NCBI RefSeq assembly: GCF_005233835.1
Contig: NZ_SZQA01000030.1
Location: 56,045 to 120,044, forward strand
DNA: 64,000 bases
Source: Herbidospora galbida
GTDB taxonomy: Bacteria; Actinomycetota; Actinomycetes; Streptosporangiales; Streptosporangiaceae
Reading direction: 5' to 3'
The notes beneath the pieces were generated by a model. The model was not told the origin of the DNA. It made no database searches and was given only the letters and a program-made list of their open reading frames with translations. Position 1 is the first letter of the stretch. Every line of letters starts with the position of its first letter. The position numbers and the translations under genes were made by a program. This document shows, piece by piece, positions 8,938 to 17,712 of this stretch.

Positions 8938-9662
8938 GTCTGGTGCTGGACGTACGGGACGCCACGAAGGTCTACGGCGCGGGCGAGACGGCAGTGCACG
9001 CCCTGCGCGGGGTCTCGCTCCAGGTCGAGCCCGGCGACTACGTGGCGATCATGGGGGCCTCCGGCTCCGGCAAGTCGACCCTGATGAACATCATCGGCTG
9101 CCTCGACGTCCCGAGCGCAGGGGAGTTCCACCTCGACGGGGTGGACGTCGGCGCGCTCGACGACCGGCGGCAGGCGGTGGTCCGCAACCGCAAGATCGGG
9201 TTCGTCTTCCAGTCGTTCAACCTGATCCCGCGCATGTCCGCGGTCATGAACGTCGAACTGCCGCTCGCCTACGGCGGGGTCAGACCGGCCGAGCGGCGTC
9301 GCCGGGCGCTGGCCGCGCTCGACCTGGTGGGCCTGGCCGACCGGGTGAACCACCAGCCGAACGAGCTGAGCGGCGGCCAGCAGCAGCGGGTCGCCATCGC
9401 CCGCGCGCTGGTCAACTCGCCCACCCTGCTGCTGGCCGACGAGCCGACCGGCGCGCTCGACAGCACCTCCACCCTCGACGTGCTGGGCATCTTCGACCGG
9501 CTGTCGGCGGCGGGCCGCACGATCGTCGTCATCACCCACGAGGCCGACGTCGCCGAGCACGCCAAGCGGGTGGTCCGGCTGCGGGACGGGCGGATCATCG
9601 AGGACACCCGGCTCGCTCCCGTGGACGGCCTGCCGCCGCGGCTCAAGGAGGTGACCGCGTGA
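8934..9662 (+). CDS. MacB-type ABC transporter ATP-binding protein
   Basis: 242 aa, matching the LolD/MacB ATPase family. Walker A is GASGSGKST (41-49), the Q-loop lies in VFQSFNLIPRMS, the ABC signature is LSGGQQQR (145-152), Walker B is LLLADE (165-170), and the H-loop His lies in VVITHE. All nucleotide-binding elements are intact. It hydrolyses ATP to power the permease encoded directly downstream, whose GTG start overlaps this stop (GTGA). The complex is of the mechanotransmission type, which uses an adaptor to move peptides, lipopeptides or antibiotics. The substrate here is unknown. Confidence 0.95.
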   Translation: MSLVLDVRDATKVYGAGETAVHALRGVSLQVEPGDYVAIMGASGSGKSTLMNIIGCLDVPSAGEFHLDGVDVGALDDRRQAVVRNRKIGFVFQSFNLIPRMSAVMNVELPLAYGGVRPAERRRRALAALDLVGLADRVNHQPNELSGGQQQRVAIARALVNSPTLLLADEPTGALDSTSTLDVLGIFDRLSAAGRTIVVITHEADVAEHAKRVVRLRDGRIIEDTRLAPVDGLPPRLKEVTA

Positions 9663-10918
9663 ACGCCGTCGAGATCGTCCGGTTCGCCGTCCGGGGGCTG
9701 GCGGCCAACAAGATGCGCTCCGCGCTCACCACGCTCGGCATCCTGATCGGGGTCGCGGCGGTGATCCTGCTGGTCGCGGTCGGCGAGGGCTCCTCGCAGT
9801 CGATCCAGCGCAACATCCAGCAGCTCGGCGCCAACACGCTCACCGTGAGCTCGTCGACCGGCGGCGGTGGTGGTGGCGGCGGGGGCTTCCGGATGGCTCA
9901 GCCTCAGGAGGACACCGGGCCGCGCACCCAGGCCAAACCGCTGACCGTGGACGACGCCAGGGCGCTCGCCGACAAAGCGGCCGCGCCCCATGTGGCCTCG
10001 GTGTCGCCGGTCGTCTCGGCCAACTCGCAGGCGGCGTCGTACGAAGGGGCCTCCCACTCCATTCAGCAGGTGGTCGGCACCTACCCGAGCTACTTCGAGG
10101 CCTCCAACAAGCCCGTCGCCAAGGGCGCCTACTTCTTCAACGACGACGTGCTGGCCGCCCGCAAGGTCATCGTCATCGGGCAGACCGTGGCCGAGAACCT
10201 GTTCGGCGCGCTCGACCCGGTCGGGAAGCAGATCACCGTCACCGGGGTGCCGTTCACCGTCGTCGGGGTGCTGAAGGAGGCCGGGTCGACCGGCGGGTTC
10301 CAGGACGCCGACGACCTCGCCATCGCGCCGCTGCCCTCGGTGCAGCAGAGCCTCACCGGGTTCGGGCCGCTCAACCAGATCCTCGTCAAGGCCGGATCGG
10401 CCGACGACGTGGCCGCCGCCCAGGCCGAGATCACCTCGGTGCTCGACCAGCGGCACGGCGTCGGCGGGACGGTCGCGGCCGACTACCAGATCCTCAACCA
10501 GGCCACCCTCCAGGAGACCGTCAGCGCCGCGACCTCGACGTTCACGGTCCTGCTGGCGGCCGTCGCGGCGATCAGCCTGCTGGTCGGCGGCATCGGTATC
10601 ACCAACATCATGCTGGTCACGGTCACCGAACGGACCCGCGAGATCGGCATCCGCAAGGCCATCGGCGCCCCGCGCGGCGCGATCCTCGGCCAGTTCCTCG
10701 TCGAGGCGACCCTGCTGAGCCTCATCGGCGGCCTGCTCGGGGTCGCGATCGCGGTGGCGGGCGCGCAGTTCACCATCGCCGGCATCACGCCCGTCGTGGT
10801 GCCGAGCTCGGTCGTGCTGGCGCTCGGGGTCTCGGTCGCCATCGGGCTGTTCTTCGGCAGCTATCCCGCCAACCGCGCCGCCAAGCTGCGGCCGATCGAA
10901 GCCCTGCGCTTCGAGTAG
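9659..10918 (+). CDS. MacB-type ABC transporter permease
   Basis: 419 aa with the MacB fold. TM1 lies at about residues 20-43, followed by a large extracytoplasmic MacB_PCD domain (about 45-290) and three C-terminal TM helices in the FtsX-type domain (about 295-415), ending with NRAAKLRPIEALRFE. A Gly-rich stretch follows the first strand of the periplasmic domain. The GTG at 9659 overlaps the ATPase stop and gives the MNAVEIVRFAVRGLAANKMRS N terminus typical of the family, which settles the start. It partners the ATPase and the adaptor(s). Confidence 0.94.
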   Translation: MNAVEIVRFAVRGLAANKMRSALTTLGILIGVAAVILLVAVGEGSSQSIQRNIQQLGANTLTVSSSTGGGGGGGGGFRMAQPQEDTGPRTQAKPLTVDDARALADKAAAPHVASVSPVVSANSQAASYEGASHSIQQVVGTYPSYFEASNKPVAKGAYFFNDDVLAARKVIVIGQTVAENLFGALDPVGKQITVTGVPFTVVGVLKEAGSTGGFQDADDLAIAPLPSVQQSLTGFGPLNQILVKAGSADDVAAAQAEITSVLDQRHGVGGTVAADYQILNQATLQETVSAATSTFTVLLAAVAAISLLVGGIGITNIMLVTVTERTREIGIRKAIGAPRGAILGQFLVEATLLSLIGGLLGVAIAVAGAQFTIAGITPVVVPSSVVLALGVSVAIGLFFGSYPANRAAKLRPIEALRFE

Positions 10919-10938
10919 CTTCGAGTTAAGGAGTCACG

Positions 10939-11460
10939 GTGCCCAGGCGCATGTCCGCCGACGAGCTGCTCGAGACCTCGCCGTTCCGCGGCGAGCTCAC
11001 CGAGGAGCTGACCGCCCGCCCGAAGCGGGCGAAACTCCCCAGACTGACCCTGTTCCTGGCCGCAGGGGTGGTGCTCGTGGCCGGGATCCTGGTCGGGATC
11101 CAGGCCCAGAAGACCTTCGGCGCCCCCGACGACCGGGCGGCCGTGATCGGCCAGCTCATGGCCGGTCGCGCCGGCCAGAACGGTGGCCAGATGGGTGGCC
11201 AGCCGAACCGGCAGGGAACGGTCGGTACGGTCAAACTGGTCGACGGCGCCAAGGTCTACGTCGAGGGCGCCGACGGCACCACCACGGTCGTCACCACCGG
11301 TGCCGACACCGAAGTGCGAATTTCCAAAGAGGGCAAGCTGTCGGACCTCAAGCCGGGCGCGTCGGTCGTCGTCCAGGGCGAGAGGGACGCCGACGGGAAC
11401 GTCGCGGCCACCAGCGTGACCGAAGGCGGTGGCGTGCCGAGAATGCGAGCGAACCAATGA
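10939..11460 (+). CDS. Membrane-anchored protein with DUF5666-like beta domain
   Basis: 173 aa. A cytoplasmic N terminus (residues 1-33, rich in charged residues) leads into one TM helix (about 35-54). A Gly/Gln-rich linker follows, then a small beta domain (about 95-165) with GTVKLVDGAKVYVEGADGTTT and VVQGERDADG, resembling DUF5666 domains. A good Shine-Dalgarno site (AAGGAG at 10928-10933) precedes the GTG start. It sits between the MacB-like permease and the second response regulator and overlaps the latter by 4 nt, so it belongs to the same transcription unit. It may be an accessory or signalling protein of the exporter (inference). Confidence 0.75.
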   Translation: MPRRMSADELLETSPFRGELTEELTARPKRAKLPRLTLFLAAGVVLVAGILVGIQAQKTFGAPDDRAAVIGQLMAGRAGQNGGQMGGQPNRQGTVGTVKLVDGAKVYVEGADGTTTVVTTGADTEVRISKEGKLSDLKPGASVVVQGERDADGNVAATSVTEGGGVPRMRANQ

Positions 11461-12143
11461 GTGAGGCCAGGCTCCTGATCGTCGACGACGAACCGAACAT
11501 CAGGGAGCTGCTGTCGACCAGCCTCCGCTACGCCGGATTCGAGGTGATCACGGCGTCCGACGGCAGGGAGGCGGTCGAGGCCGCCGAACGCTTCAGACCC
11601 GACCTGATGATCCTCGACGTCATGCTCCCCGACATCGACGGCATCGCCGTCGCCACCCGCCTCCGCGCAGCCGGACGGCGGGTTCCGGTCGTCTTCCTGA
11701 CCGCCCGCCAGTCACACGACGACAAGCTCGCGGGCCTGGCCCTCGGCGACGACTACGTCACCAAGCCCTTCTCCCTCGACGAGGTGCTGGCCCGCATCCG
11801 GGCCGTGCTGCGTCGCGCCGGGGCCGCCGACCCCGCGCCCGTGCGGCTGCGGGTGGCCGACCTGGAGATGGACGAGGACGCCCACCAGGTCTGGCGGTCG
11901 GGCCGCCAGGTGCGGCTGTCGCCGACGGAGTTCAAGCTGCTCCACTACTTCATGGTCAACCAGGGCCGGGTGCTGTCGAAGGCGCAGATCCTCGACCACG
12001 TCTGGCGCTACGACTTCGGCGGCGACCGGAACGTGGTGGAGTCGTACGTGTCGTACCTGCGGAAGAAGATCGACACCCGGGATCCCAAACTGATCCACAC
12101 CCTGCGGGGCGTCGGCTACGTGCTGCGGGCGCCCCGCCGATGA
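11457..12143 (+). CDS. OmpR-family response regulator (second paralogue)
   Basis: 228 aa, strongly similar to the regulator at 4268. The phospho-acceptor is Asp54 (ILDVMLPDIDG) and Lys103 sits in DDYVTKPF; the C-terminal winged helix ends HTLRGVGYVLR. Compared with the first paralogue it lacks one residue before DDYVTKPF (LALG-DDY against LTLGGDDY), a one-codon in-frame deletion in the loop before beta5. The gene overlaps its neighbours by 4 nt on both sides, coupling it to the upstream exporter operon and the downstream kinase. Confidence 0.92.
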   Translation: MSEARLLIVDDEPNIRELLSTSLRYAGFEVITASDGREAVEAAERFRPDLMILDVMLPDIDGIAVATRLRAAGRRVPVVFLTARQSHDDKLAGLALGDDYVTKPFSLDEVLARIRAVLRRAGAADPAPVRLRVADLEMDEDAHQVWRSGRQVRLSPTEFKLLHYFMVNQGRVLSKAQILDHVWRYDFGGDRNVVESYVSYLRKKIDTRDPKLIHTLRGVGYVLRAPRR

Positions 12144-13603
12144 GGCGGGTGCCGCTCTGGGCGCGGCTGGTGGCCGGGACGCTCGTCCTGGTCACCCTGG
12201 CGATCACGCTCACCGGCGTGTTCGCGGTCAGGCTGCTGCGCGGTTACCTGGTCGGCCGCATCGACCAGCAACTGACCGCCGCCGGTGCGCCGCTGCGCGA
12301 GCTGAACCTGAAGCCGCTGCTGCAACTGCCCAAGTCCCGGCCACAGCGGCTGCCCGGCCTGTTCCACGTTCTCATCCTCGACGCCGACGGCAAGGTGGCC
12401 GACCAGATCGCCACGTCGACCGCGGCGGAGGAGCCCGCGCTGACCGGCCTGAACCACGCGAAGGTCGCGGCGCTCGCCGGGCACCCCTTCACCGTCGAAT
12501 CGGCCGACGGGACGGGCCCCGCGTGGCGGGCCGTGGCCGTGCCCACTCCCGACGGGCGCAGCCGCGTGGTCGCGGTCAGCATGGGCGACATCGAGCACAC
12601 GGTCGCCCGGCTCACCGTCATCGTGGCCGGGGCCGGCGCGGGCGTGCTGGTAGCGCTCGGCCTCGCCTGCTATTGGCTGGTACGCCGCAGCCTGCGTCCC
12701 CTCGGAGAGATCGAGCACACCGCCGCCGCCATCGCCGGGGGAGACCTGTCGCAGCGGGTGCCCGAACAGCCCCGCAGCACCGAGATGGGCCGGCTCGGCG
12801 GCGCGATCAACGGCATGCTGCACCAGATCGAGCTGGCCTTCCGCCACCGGGAGCAGTCGGAGACGGCCGCGCGCAGGTCGGCCGCCGAGGCGCGCGGCTC
12901 CGAGGAGAGGATGCGCCGCTTCGTCGCCGACGCCTCCCACGAGCTGCGCACCCCGCTGACCTCCATCAGGGGCTTCGCCGAGCTCTACCGCCAGGAGGCC
13001 GACCCCGACACCGAGAAGCTGATGGCCCGCATCGAGGGCGAGGCCTCCCGCATGGGCGTCCTGGTCGACGACCTGCTCCTGCTCGCCCGCCTCGACCAGC
13101 AGCGCCCCCTCGAACGCGAACCGGTCGATGTGCTCAGCCTGGCGGCCGGGGAAGTCCTCGACGCCCGCCTCCTGGCTCCGGAGCGCGAGATCGATCTGGT
13201 ACGACTCGACGGCTCCGACGACCCCCTGACGATCGTCGGCGACGAGGCCCGGCTCCGGCAGGTCCTCGGCAACCTCGTCGGCAACGTGCTCAAGCACACC
13301 CCGGAGGGGACGGGCTTCACCGTGGCGGTCGGCTCGGAAGGGACGGGCGTCGTGATCGAGGTCGCCGACGAGGGCCCGGGGCTGCGCTACCCCGAGCGCG
13401 TCTTCGAGCGCTTCTACCGCGACGACCCGTCCCGGAGCCGGGGGGCGAGGAAGGGCGGCGCGGGGCTGGGCCTGTCGATCGCGGCGGCCCTGGTCGAGGC
13501 GCATGGGGGGAGGATCTGCGCGGCCAACGGGAAGAAGGGCGCGGTCTTCCGCGTGGAACTACCGAAGAACCACGGAGGCGACCCGCCCGCCAGGCTTCAC
13601 TAG
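12140..13603 (+). CDS. Sensor histidine kinase (second paralogue)
   Basis: 487 aa. TM1 at about residues 10-32, sensor region 33-158, TM2 at about 159-181, HAMP, then HisKA with His267 in the same FVADASHELRTPLTSIRG block as the first kinase, and an HATPase with NLVGNVLKHTP, VADEGPGL and GAGLGLSIAAAL. The kinase core is nearly the same as the first paralogue, whereas the sensor domains differ, so the two systems probably read different signals through related outputs. The last codons lie inside the first, degenerate unit of the 24-bp repeat array that follows. Confidence 0.92.
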   Translation: MRRVPLWARLVAGTLVLVTLAITLTGVFAVRLLRGYLVGRIDQQLTAAGAPLRELNLKPLLQLPKSRPQRLPGLFHVLILDADGKVADQIATSTAAEEPALTGLNHAKVAALAGHPFTVESADGTGPAWRAVAVPTPDGRSRVVAVSMGDIEHTVARLTVIVAGAGAGVLVALGLACYWLVRRSLRPLGEIEHTAAAIAGGDLSQRVPEQPRSTEMGRLGGAINGMLHQIELAFRHREQSETAARRSAAEARGSEERMRRFVADASHELRTPLTSIRGFAELYRQEADPDTEKLMARIEGEASRMGVLVDDLLLLARLDQQRPLEREPVDVLSLAAGEVLDARLLAPEREIDLVRLDGSDDPLTIVGDEARLRQVLGNLVGNVLKHTPEGTGFTVAVGSEGTGVVIEVADEGPGLRYPERVFERFYRDDPSRSRGARKGGAGLGLSIAAALVEAHGGRICAANGKKGAVFRVELPKNHGGDPPARLH

Positions 13604-13771
13604 ATCCGCGCGCCAGGTTTTCTCTAGATCCGCGCGCCCAGCTTTTGAGATCGGCCCGCTCGGCTGCTTCAAGATCCGCGCGCCCAGCTTTTCTGAGATC
13701 CGCCCGCCCGGCTGCTGCAAGATCCGCTCGCCAGATCACTCAAAGATCGCTCCCCGGGCCTCCCTGAGATG
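13581..13771. repeat. Degenerate 24-bp tandem repeat array, about 8 units
   Basis: A unit close to GATCCGCGCGCCCAGC plus a pyrimidine-rich end (CTTTTCTGA) repeats about eight times. The GATC core recurs at 13603, 13627, 13649, 13673, 13697, 13721 and 13745, and a final GATG at 13768, giving steps of 24, 22, 24, 24, 24, 24 and 23. The array begins in the last codons of the histidine kinase gene and ends about 70 bp before the lipoprotein gene. There are no unique spacers, so it is not CRISPR. Function unknown. Confidence 0.85.
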
Positions 13772-13841
13772 CCGGCCTGTGCTGGATTTGCCAGCTTCCT
13801 CTCAGGGCCGACTCAACGGCCTCATATTCCGGGGGCCTTCG

Positions 13842-14345
13842 ATGGGACCCGTGCCGAAGACCGTCATCGCCGCCCTGACCGCGGCCCTGCTCCTGTCTCT
13901 GACCGCCTGTGGCGGCACCAAGGAGACCGCCGCCGCCCCGGCACCCGTGCCGTCGGGCGGACCGGGCGATCGCACCGCCCTCGCCGAGTGCCTCAAGGAG
14001 CACGGGGTCTCCCTGCCCGAAGGCGGCTTCCGGAACAACGGTGGCCGGCCCGGCGAACGGCCCTCGGGCTCACCCGCCGGCGACGGCCAGTGGGGCACCC
14101 GCCCTTCGGGCGAGCCCAGGTCTCGGCCGTCAGGTTTCCCGTCCATGGACGACAAGACGCGGGAGGCCTTCCAGGCCTGTGGCGGTGGGCGGATGCAGAT
14201 GGACGGCTCGGCCCTCAACGCCTTCCGTACCTGCATGAAGGACAACGGCGCGGAGGTGAAGAGCTTCCGGGACGTGAACCAGGAGGATCCGGCGATCAAG
14301 AAGGCGCTGGAGAAGTGCCGCCCCCTGATGCCGTCAGGCTCGTAA
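13842..14345 (+). CDS. Secreted lipoprotein, unknown function
   Basis: 167 aa. A signal peptide with a basic start and a hydrophobic core ends in the lipobox LTAC (Cys near residue 26), so the mature protein would be lipid-anchored outside the membrane. The mature part is polar and rich in Gly, Pro and Ser, with conserved-looking Cys/Met segments (AECLKEHGV, FQACGGGRMQM, FRTCMKDNGA). The pattern of two CxxxxG-type helices resembles small actinobacterial lipoproteins near MacAB-like operons. It lies downstream of the exporter and kinase genes in the same direction. ATG 13842 was chosen; an in-frame GTG at 13851 is an alternative. Confidence 0.75.
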   Translation: MGPVPKTVIAALTAALLLSLTACGGTKETAAAPAPVPSGGPGDRTALAECLKEHGVSLPEGGFRNNGGRPGERPSGSPAGDGQWGTRPSGEPRSRPSGFPSMDDKTREAFQACGGGRMQMDGSALNAFRTCMKDNGAEVKSFRDVNQEDPAIKKALEKCRPLMPSGS

Positions 14346-14410
14346 GGCCTTTGCGGCGAATTGGCGTGTCTATCACGTTGCGCACGCTCCTTTGAGGGAA
14401 GTCGGACCAT

Positions 14411-16129
14411 ATGTCCGAAGGGTTGGCGACCGCGCTGAAAAGCCTGCGTGCGCAGCTCGGCCGCGACCTCTTCCCGCTCGCCATCGGGAACGTCGAAGCC
14501 GACCGCCACGCTCAGAAGGAGCTGACCGGGCAGCTCGACGACTACCTCATCCCGCGCCTGGCCGCGATCGACGCGCCTCTGCTGGCCGTCGTCGGCGGCT
14601 CCACCGGAGCCGGGAAGTCGACCCTGGTCAACTCCCTCGTCCAGGACGACGTCACCGCCCCGGGCGTGCTGCGCCCGACCACGCTGGCCCCGACCCTGGT
14701 GGCCAGCACGGCCGACGCCGCCTGGTTCACCTCCGCGCACGTGCTGCCCGGCATGCCCCGCTCGACCGGCGACGGCCAGCAGCCCGGCACCCTCAGGATC
14801 GTCACCTCCCCGTTGATCCAGCCCGGCCTGGCCCTGCTCGACGCCCCCGACATCGACTCGGTGGTCACCGCCAACCGCGAGCTCGCCGCCCAGCTCCTCG
14901 CGGCCGCCGACCTGTGGCTGTTCGTCACGACCGCCAGCCGGTACGCCGACGAGGTCCCCTGGGGCTTCCTGCGGATCGCCAGTGAACGCAGCACGGCGAT
15001 GGCCGTGATCCTCCAGCGGGTGCCCGAGGAGGCCCGCGTGCCGGTCGCGGCCGACCTGCGCCGCCTGCTCAAGGAGAACGGCCTGGCCGGCACCCCGCTG
15101 TTCGAGGTGCCGGAGCTGCCGCTGCCGAGCGAACGCGCCCGGCTGCCCGAGATGGCGGTCCGGCCGATCAAGAAGTGGCTCGACGGCCTCTCGGCCGACC
15201 ACGAGGCCCGCGCCGACGTGGTCCGCCGGACCCTGAGCGGCGCGCTCGACAGCCTGTCGGTCCGGGTCCCGGCCCTGGCCGAGGCCGCCGAGCGCCAGCT
15301 GCTCGGCGCGAACGAACTGCGCGGCCTGGTCGAGAAGGGCTACGACGTCGGCATGGCCGACTTCGACGAGGCCATGCGCGACGGCACCCTGCTGCGCGGC
15401 GAGGTGCTGAACCGCTGGCAGGACTTCGTCGGCACCGGCGACTTCATGCGCTCCCTGGAGACCCGGGTGGGCTGGCTGCGCGACAAGGTGGTGGCCGCCT
15501 TCACCGGGCGTCCGGCCCCCGACAAGCGCCTCAGGGTGGCCCTGGAGAGCGGCGTCGAGTCGCTGATCAGGGCCACCGCCGACGGTTCGGCCGAACGTTC
15601 CGTGGACGCGTGGCTCTCCACTCCGCAGGGTCGTGACCTGCTGGAACGTACCGGAATCGAAACCGCGGGAAAACTCGGCCGGGTGTCGGCCGACCTGCCG
15701 CCGAAGGCCGCCAAGGCGGTCCGCGACTGGCAGGGCTACGTGCTCGACCTCGTGCGCGAGGAGGGCGCCGACAAGCGCAGCATGGCCAGGGCGGCCTCGT
15801 TCGGGGTGAACGGCCTGGGCCTGCTGATCATGCTGACGGTGTTCGCGTCGACGGGCGGCCTGACCGGCATCGAGATCGGCGTCGCCGGCGGCACCACCGT
15901 CCTGAGCCAGAAACTCCTGGAGGCGGTCTTCGGCGACCAGGCCGTCCGCCGCCTCACCGACGCCGCCCGCGCCAACCTCCGGCAGCGGGTCAGGGACCTG
16001 TTCGACGAGGAGGCCCGGCGCTTCTACACGCTGCTCGAAGGCATGGAGTCCACCGACACCCACGCCCTGCGGGCCGCCGCCGACGCCGTCGAACAGCGCA
16101 AGACCGACTTCCCGGGCGGTGCCGCGTGA
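14411..16129 (+). CDS. Dynamin/Era-like membrane-associated GTPase A
   Basis: 572 aa. The P-loop is GGSTGAGKST (62-71), Thr in RPTTLAP fits switch I (G2), and LLDAPDIDS is a degenerate DxxG (G3). A long helical middle part follows, then a hydrophobic hairpin (around residues 455-495, VNGLGLLIMLTVF and IGVAGGTTVL) that could insert in the membrane, and a helical tail. This arrangement matches bacterial dynamin-like or YfjP-type GTPases. The next gene encodes a second GTPase overlapping by 4 nt, so the pair probably forms a heteromeric complex. A purine-rich site (GAGGGAAG) precedes the ATG. The cellular role is not known; membrane remodelling or division are possibilities. Confidence 0.82.
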   Translation: MSEGLATALKSLRAQLGRDLFPLAIGNVEADRHAQKELTGQLDDYLIPRLAAIDAPLLAVVGGSTGAGKSTLVNSLVQDDVTAPGVLRPTTLAPTLVASTADAAWFTSAHVLPGMPRSTGDGQQPGTLRIVTSPLIQPGLALLDAPDIDSVVTANRELAAQLLAAADLWLFVTTASRYADEVPWGFLRIASERSTAMAVILQRVPEEARVPVAADLRRLLKENGLAGTPLFEVPELPLPSERARLPEMAVRPIKKWLDGLSADHEARADVVRRTLSGALDSLSVRVPALAEAAERQLLGANELRGLVEKGYDVGMADFDEAMRDGTLLRGEVLNRWQDFVGTGDFMRSLETRVGWLRDKVVAAFTGRPAPDKRLRVALESGVESLIRATADGSAERSVDAWLSTPQGRDLLERTGIETAGKLGRVSADLPPKAAKAVRDWQGYVLDLVREEGADKRSMARAASFGVNGLGLLIMLTVFASTGGLTGIEIGVAGGTTVLSQKLLEAVFGDQAVRRLTDAARANLRQRVRDLFDEEARRFYTLLEGMESTDTHALRAAADAVEQRKTDFPGGAA

Positions 16130-17712
16130 AGCTCCTGCGGCGCCGCTCCCACATCTCTCTGGACGACCGCCTCAAGGCCCTCGGCGCCGCCGCCGACCTG
16201 GCCGACGGCAGGGTCGCGAGGGAGCCGGTCGACCACGCCCGCGCCGTCGTCGCCCGAGCCGGCGCCCGCGCGGGCCTCTCGGTCGACCACACGGCGGTCG
16301 CCCTGGCCGGCGCGACCGGCAGCGGCAAGTCGTCGCTGTTCAACGTGCTGGCCGGCGGCGACGTGGCGACGGTCGGGGTGACCCGCCCGACCACCTCCAA
16401 GGCCCAGGGCGCCCTGTGGTCGCCGGAGGGTTCGGGTCCGCTGCTCGACTGGCTCGACGTGCCCACCCGGCACGTCGTCCACTCCGACGACCTGGCCGGG
16501 CTGATCCTGCTCGACCTGCCCGACCACGACAGCATCGAGCTCTCCCACCGGCTGGAGGTCGACCGCCTGGTCGCCGTCGTCGACCAGCTCGTCTGGGTCA
16601 TGGACCCCCAGAAGTACGCCGACGCCGCCATCCACGAGCGCTACCTGCGACCGCTGGCCAGGCACGCCGACGTGACCCTGGTCGTCCTGAACCAGGTCGA
16701 CCGCCTGCCCCCGGCCGCCGTCCGGCGCTGCCTCGACGACCTGCGCCGCCTGCTGGCCGAAGACGGCCTGCGCGACGTGCCGATCCTGCCCGTGTCGACG
16801 GTGACGGGAGAGGGCGTACAGGAGCTGAAAGACCTGCTCACCGAGCTGGTCAGCCGTCGCCACGCGTGGTCGTCGCGGCTGGAGGCCGACACGGCCGAAG
16901 CCGCCGACCACCTGATCGCCGCCTCCGGCGGCCTGCCCGCCACCGACCTGCGCACCCCCGACCACGACGCCTTGGACGAAGCCCTGTCCGAAGCGGCCGG
17001 CGTCCCCCTGGTGGTCGGGGCGGTGGCCAAGGCCCACCGGCACCGCGCGGTCGCCGCGATGGGCTGGCCGGTGACCCGCTGGCTCCGCCGCTTCCGCCCC
17101 GACCCCCTGCGCCGCCTGCACCTGCAGCGCCCCACGACCGGCCGCACCTCCCTGCCGCACGCGTCGGCGATCCAGACCTCGCAGATGGACTCGGCGGTCA
17201 GAGCGGTCGGCCTGGAAGCGGCCGAAGGCGTCCCGGAGCCGTGGGCGGCCGCGATCCGCCGCTCGGCCCGCGAACACCACGACACCCTGGCTGACGCCCT
17301 GGACCGCGCGGTGGCCGGCAGCGACCTCGGCATGGAACGCCGCCCGCTGTGGTGGCGCGCGGTCAACGCCCTCCAATGGCTGCTGTTCGCGACGCTCCTG
17401 GTGGGGCTGGGCTGGCTGGTGGTCCTGTACGCCCTGGGCTTCCTGCAACTGCCGAGCCTCTACACGCCGACCGCCGGAGACGTGCCGTGGCCGACGACGC
17501 TGCTGGTCGGGGCGGCGGTCATCGGGGTGGTGGTGGCCCTGCTGACGCGGGGCCTGGCCTGGATCGGCAGCCGCAGGAAGGCCCGCAAGTCGGCCAGAGT
17601 CCTGCGCCAGAACATCTCCGACGTGGCCGACCGAATGATCATCAAGCCGATCGACCACGAACAGACCCGCTACGTCACCTTCGTCAAGCAGGCCAAGACG
17701 GCGCGCAGCTAA
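16126..17712 (+). CDS. Dynamin/Era-like membrane-associated GTPase B
   Basis: 528 aa. The P-loop is GATGSGKSS (62-70), G2 Thr sits in TRPTTSKA, G3 is LLDLPDHDS, and G4 is LNQVD, a good NKxD-type match. Two TM helices near residues 412-434 and 446-468 (WLLFATLLVGLGWLVVLYAL and TLLVGAAVIGVVVALL) form a membrane hairpin, followed by a short basic helix. The GTG start overlaps the stop of GTPase A (GTGA), so the two are translationally coupled. It is smaller than GTPase A and has the clearer G4 motif. Function unknown. Its stop codon falls within the first half-site of the operator array before the Fic gene. Confidence 0.83.
   Translation: MKLLRRRSHISLDDRLKALGAAADLADGRVAREPVDHARAVVARAGARAGLSVDHTAVALAGATGSGKSSLFNVLAGGDVATVGVTRPTTSKAQGALWSPEGSGPLLDWLDVPTRHVVHSDDLAGLILLDLPDHDSIELSHRLEVDRLVAVVDQLVWVMDPQKYADAAIHERYLRPLARHADVTLVVLNQVDRLPPAAVRRCLDDLRRLLAEDGLRDVPILPVSTVTGEGVQELKDLLTELVSRRHAWSSRLEADTAEAADHLIAASGGLPATDLRTPDHDALDEALSEAAGVPLVVGAVAKAHRHRAVAAMGWPVTRWLRRFRPDPLRRLHLQRPTTGRTSLPHASAIQTSQMDSAVRAVGLEAAEGVPEPWAAAIRRSAREHHDTLADALDRAVAGSDLGMERRPLWWRAVNALQWLLFATLLVGLGWLVVLYALGFLQLPSLYTPTAGDVPWPTTLLVGAAVIGVVVALLTRGLAWIGSRRKARKSARVLRQNISDVADRMIIKPIDHEQTRYVTFVKQAKTARS

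Noticed and set aside
13581..13771. Possible CRISPR array
   Set aside because: The 24-bp units are contiguous and degenerate, with no unique spacers and no cas genes nearby.
13769..14395. Alternative reading frame over the lipoprotein gene
   Set aside because: The 13842 frame has a signal peptide and lipobox; the other is a basic shadow frame.
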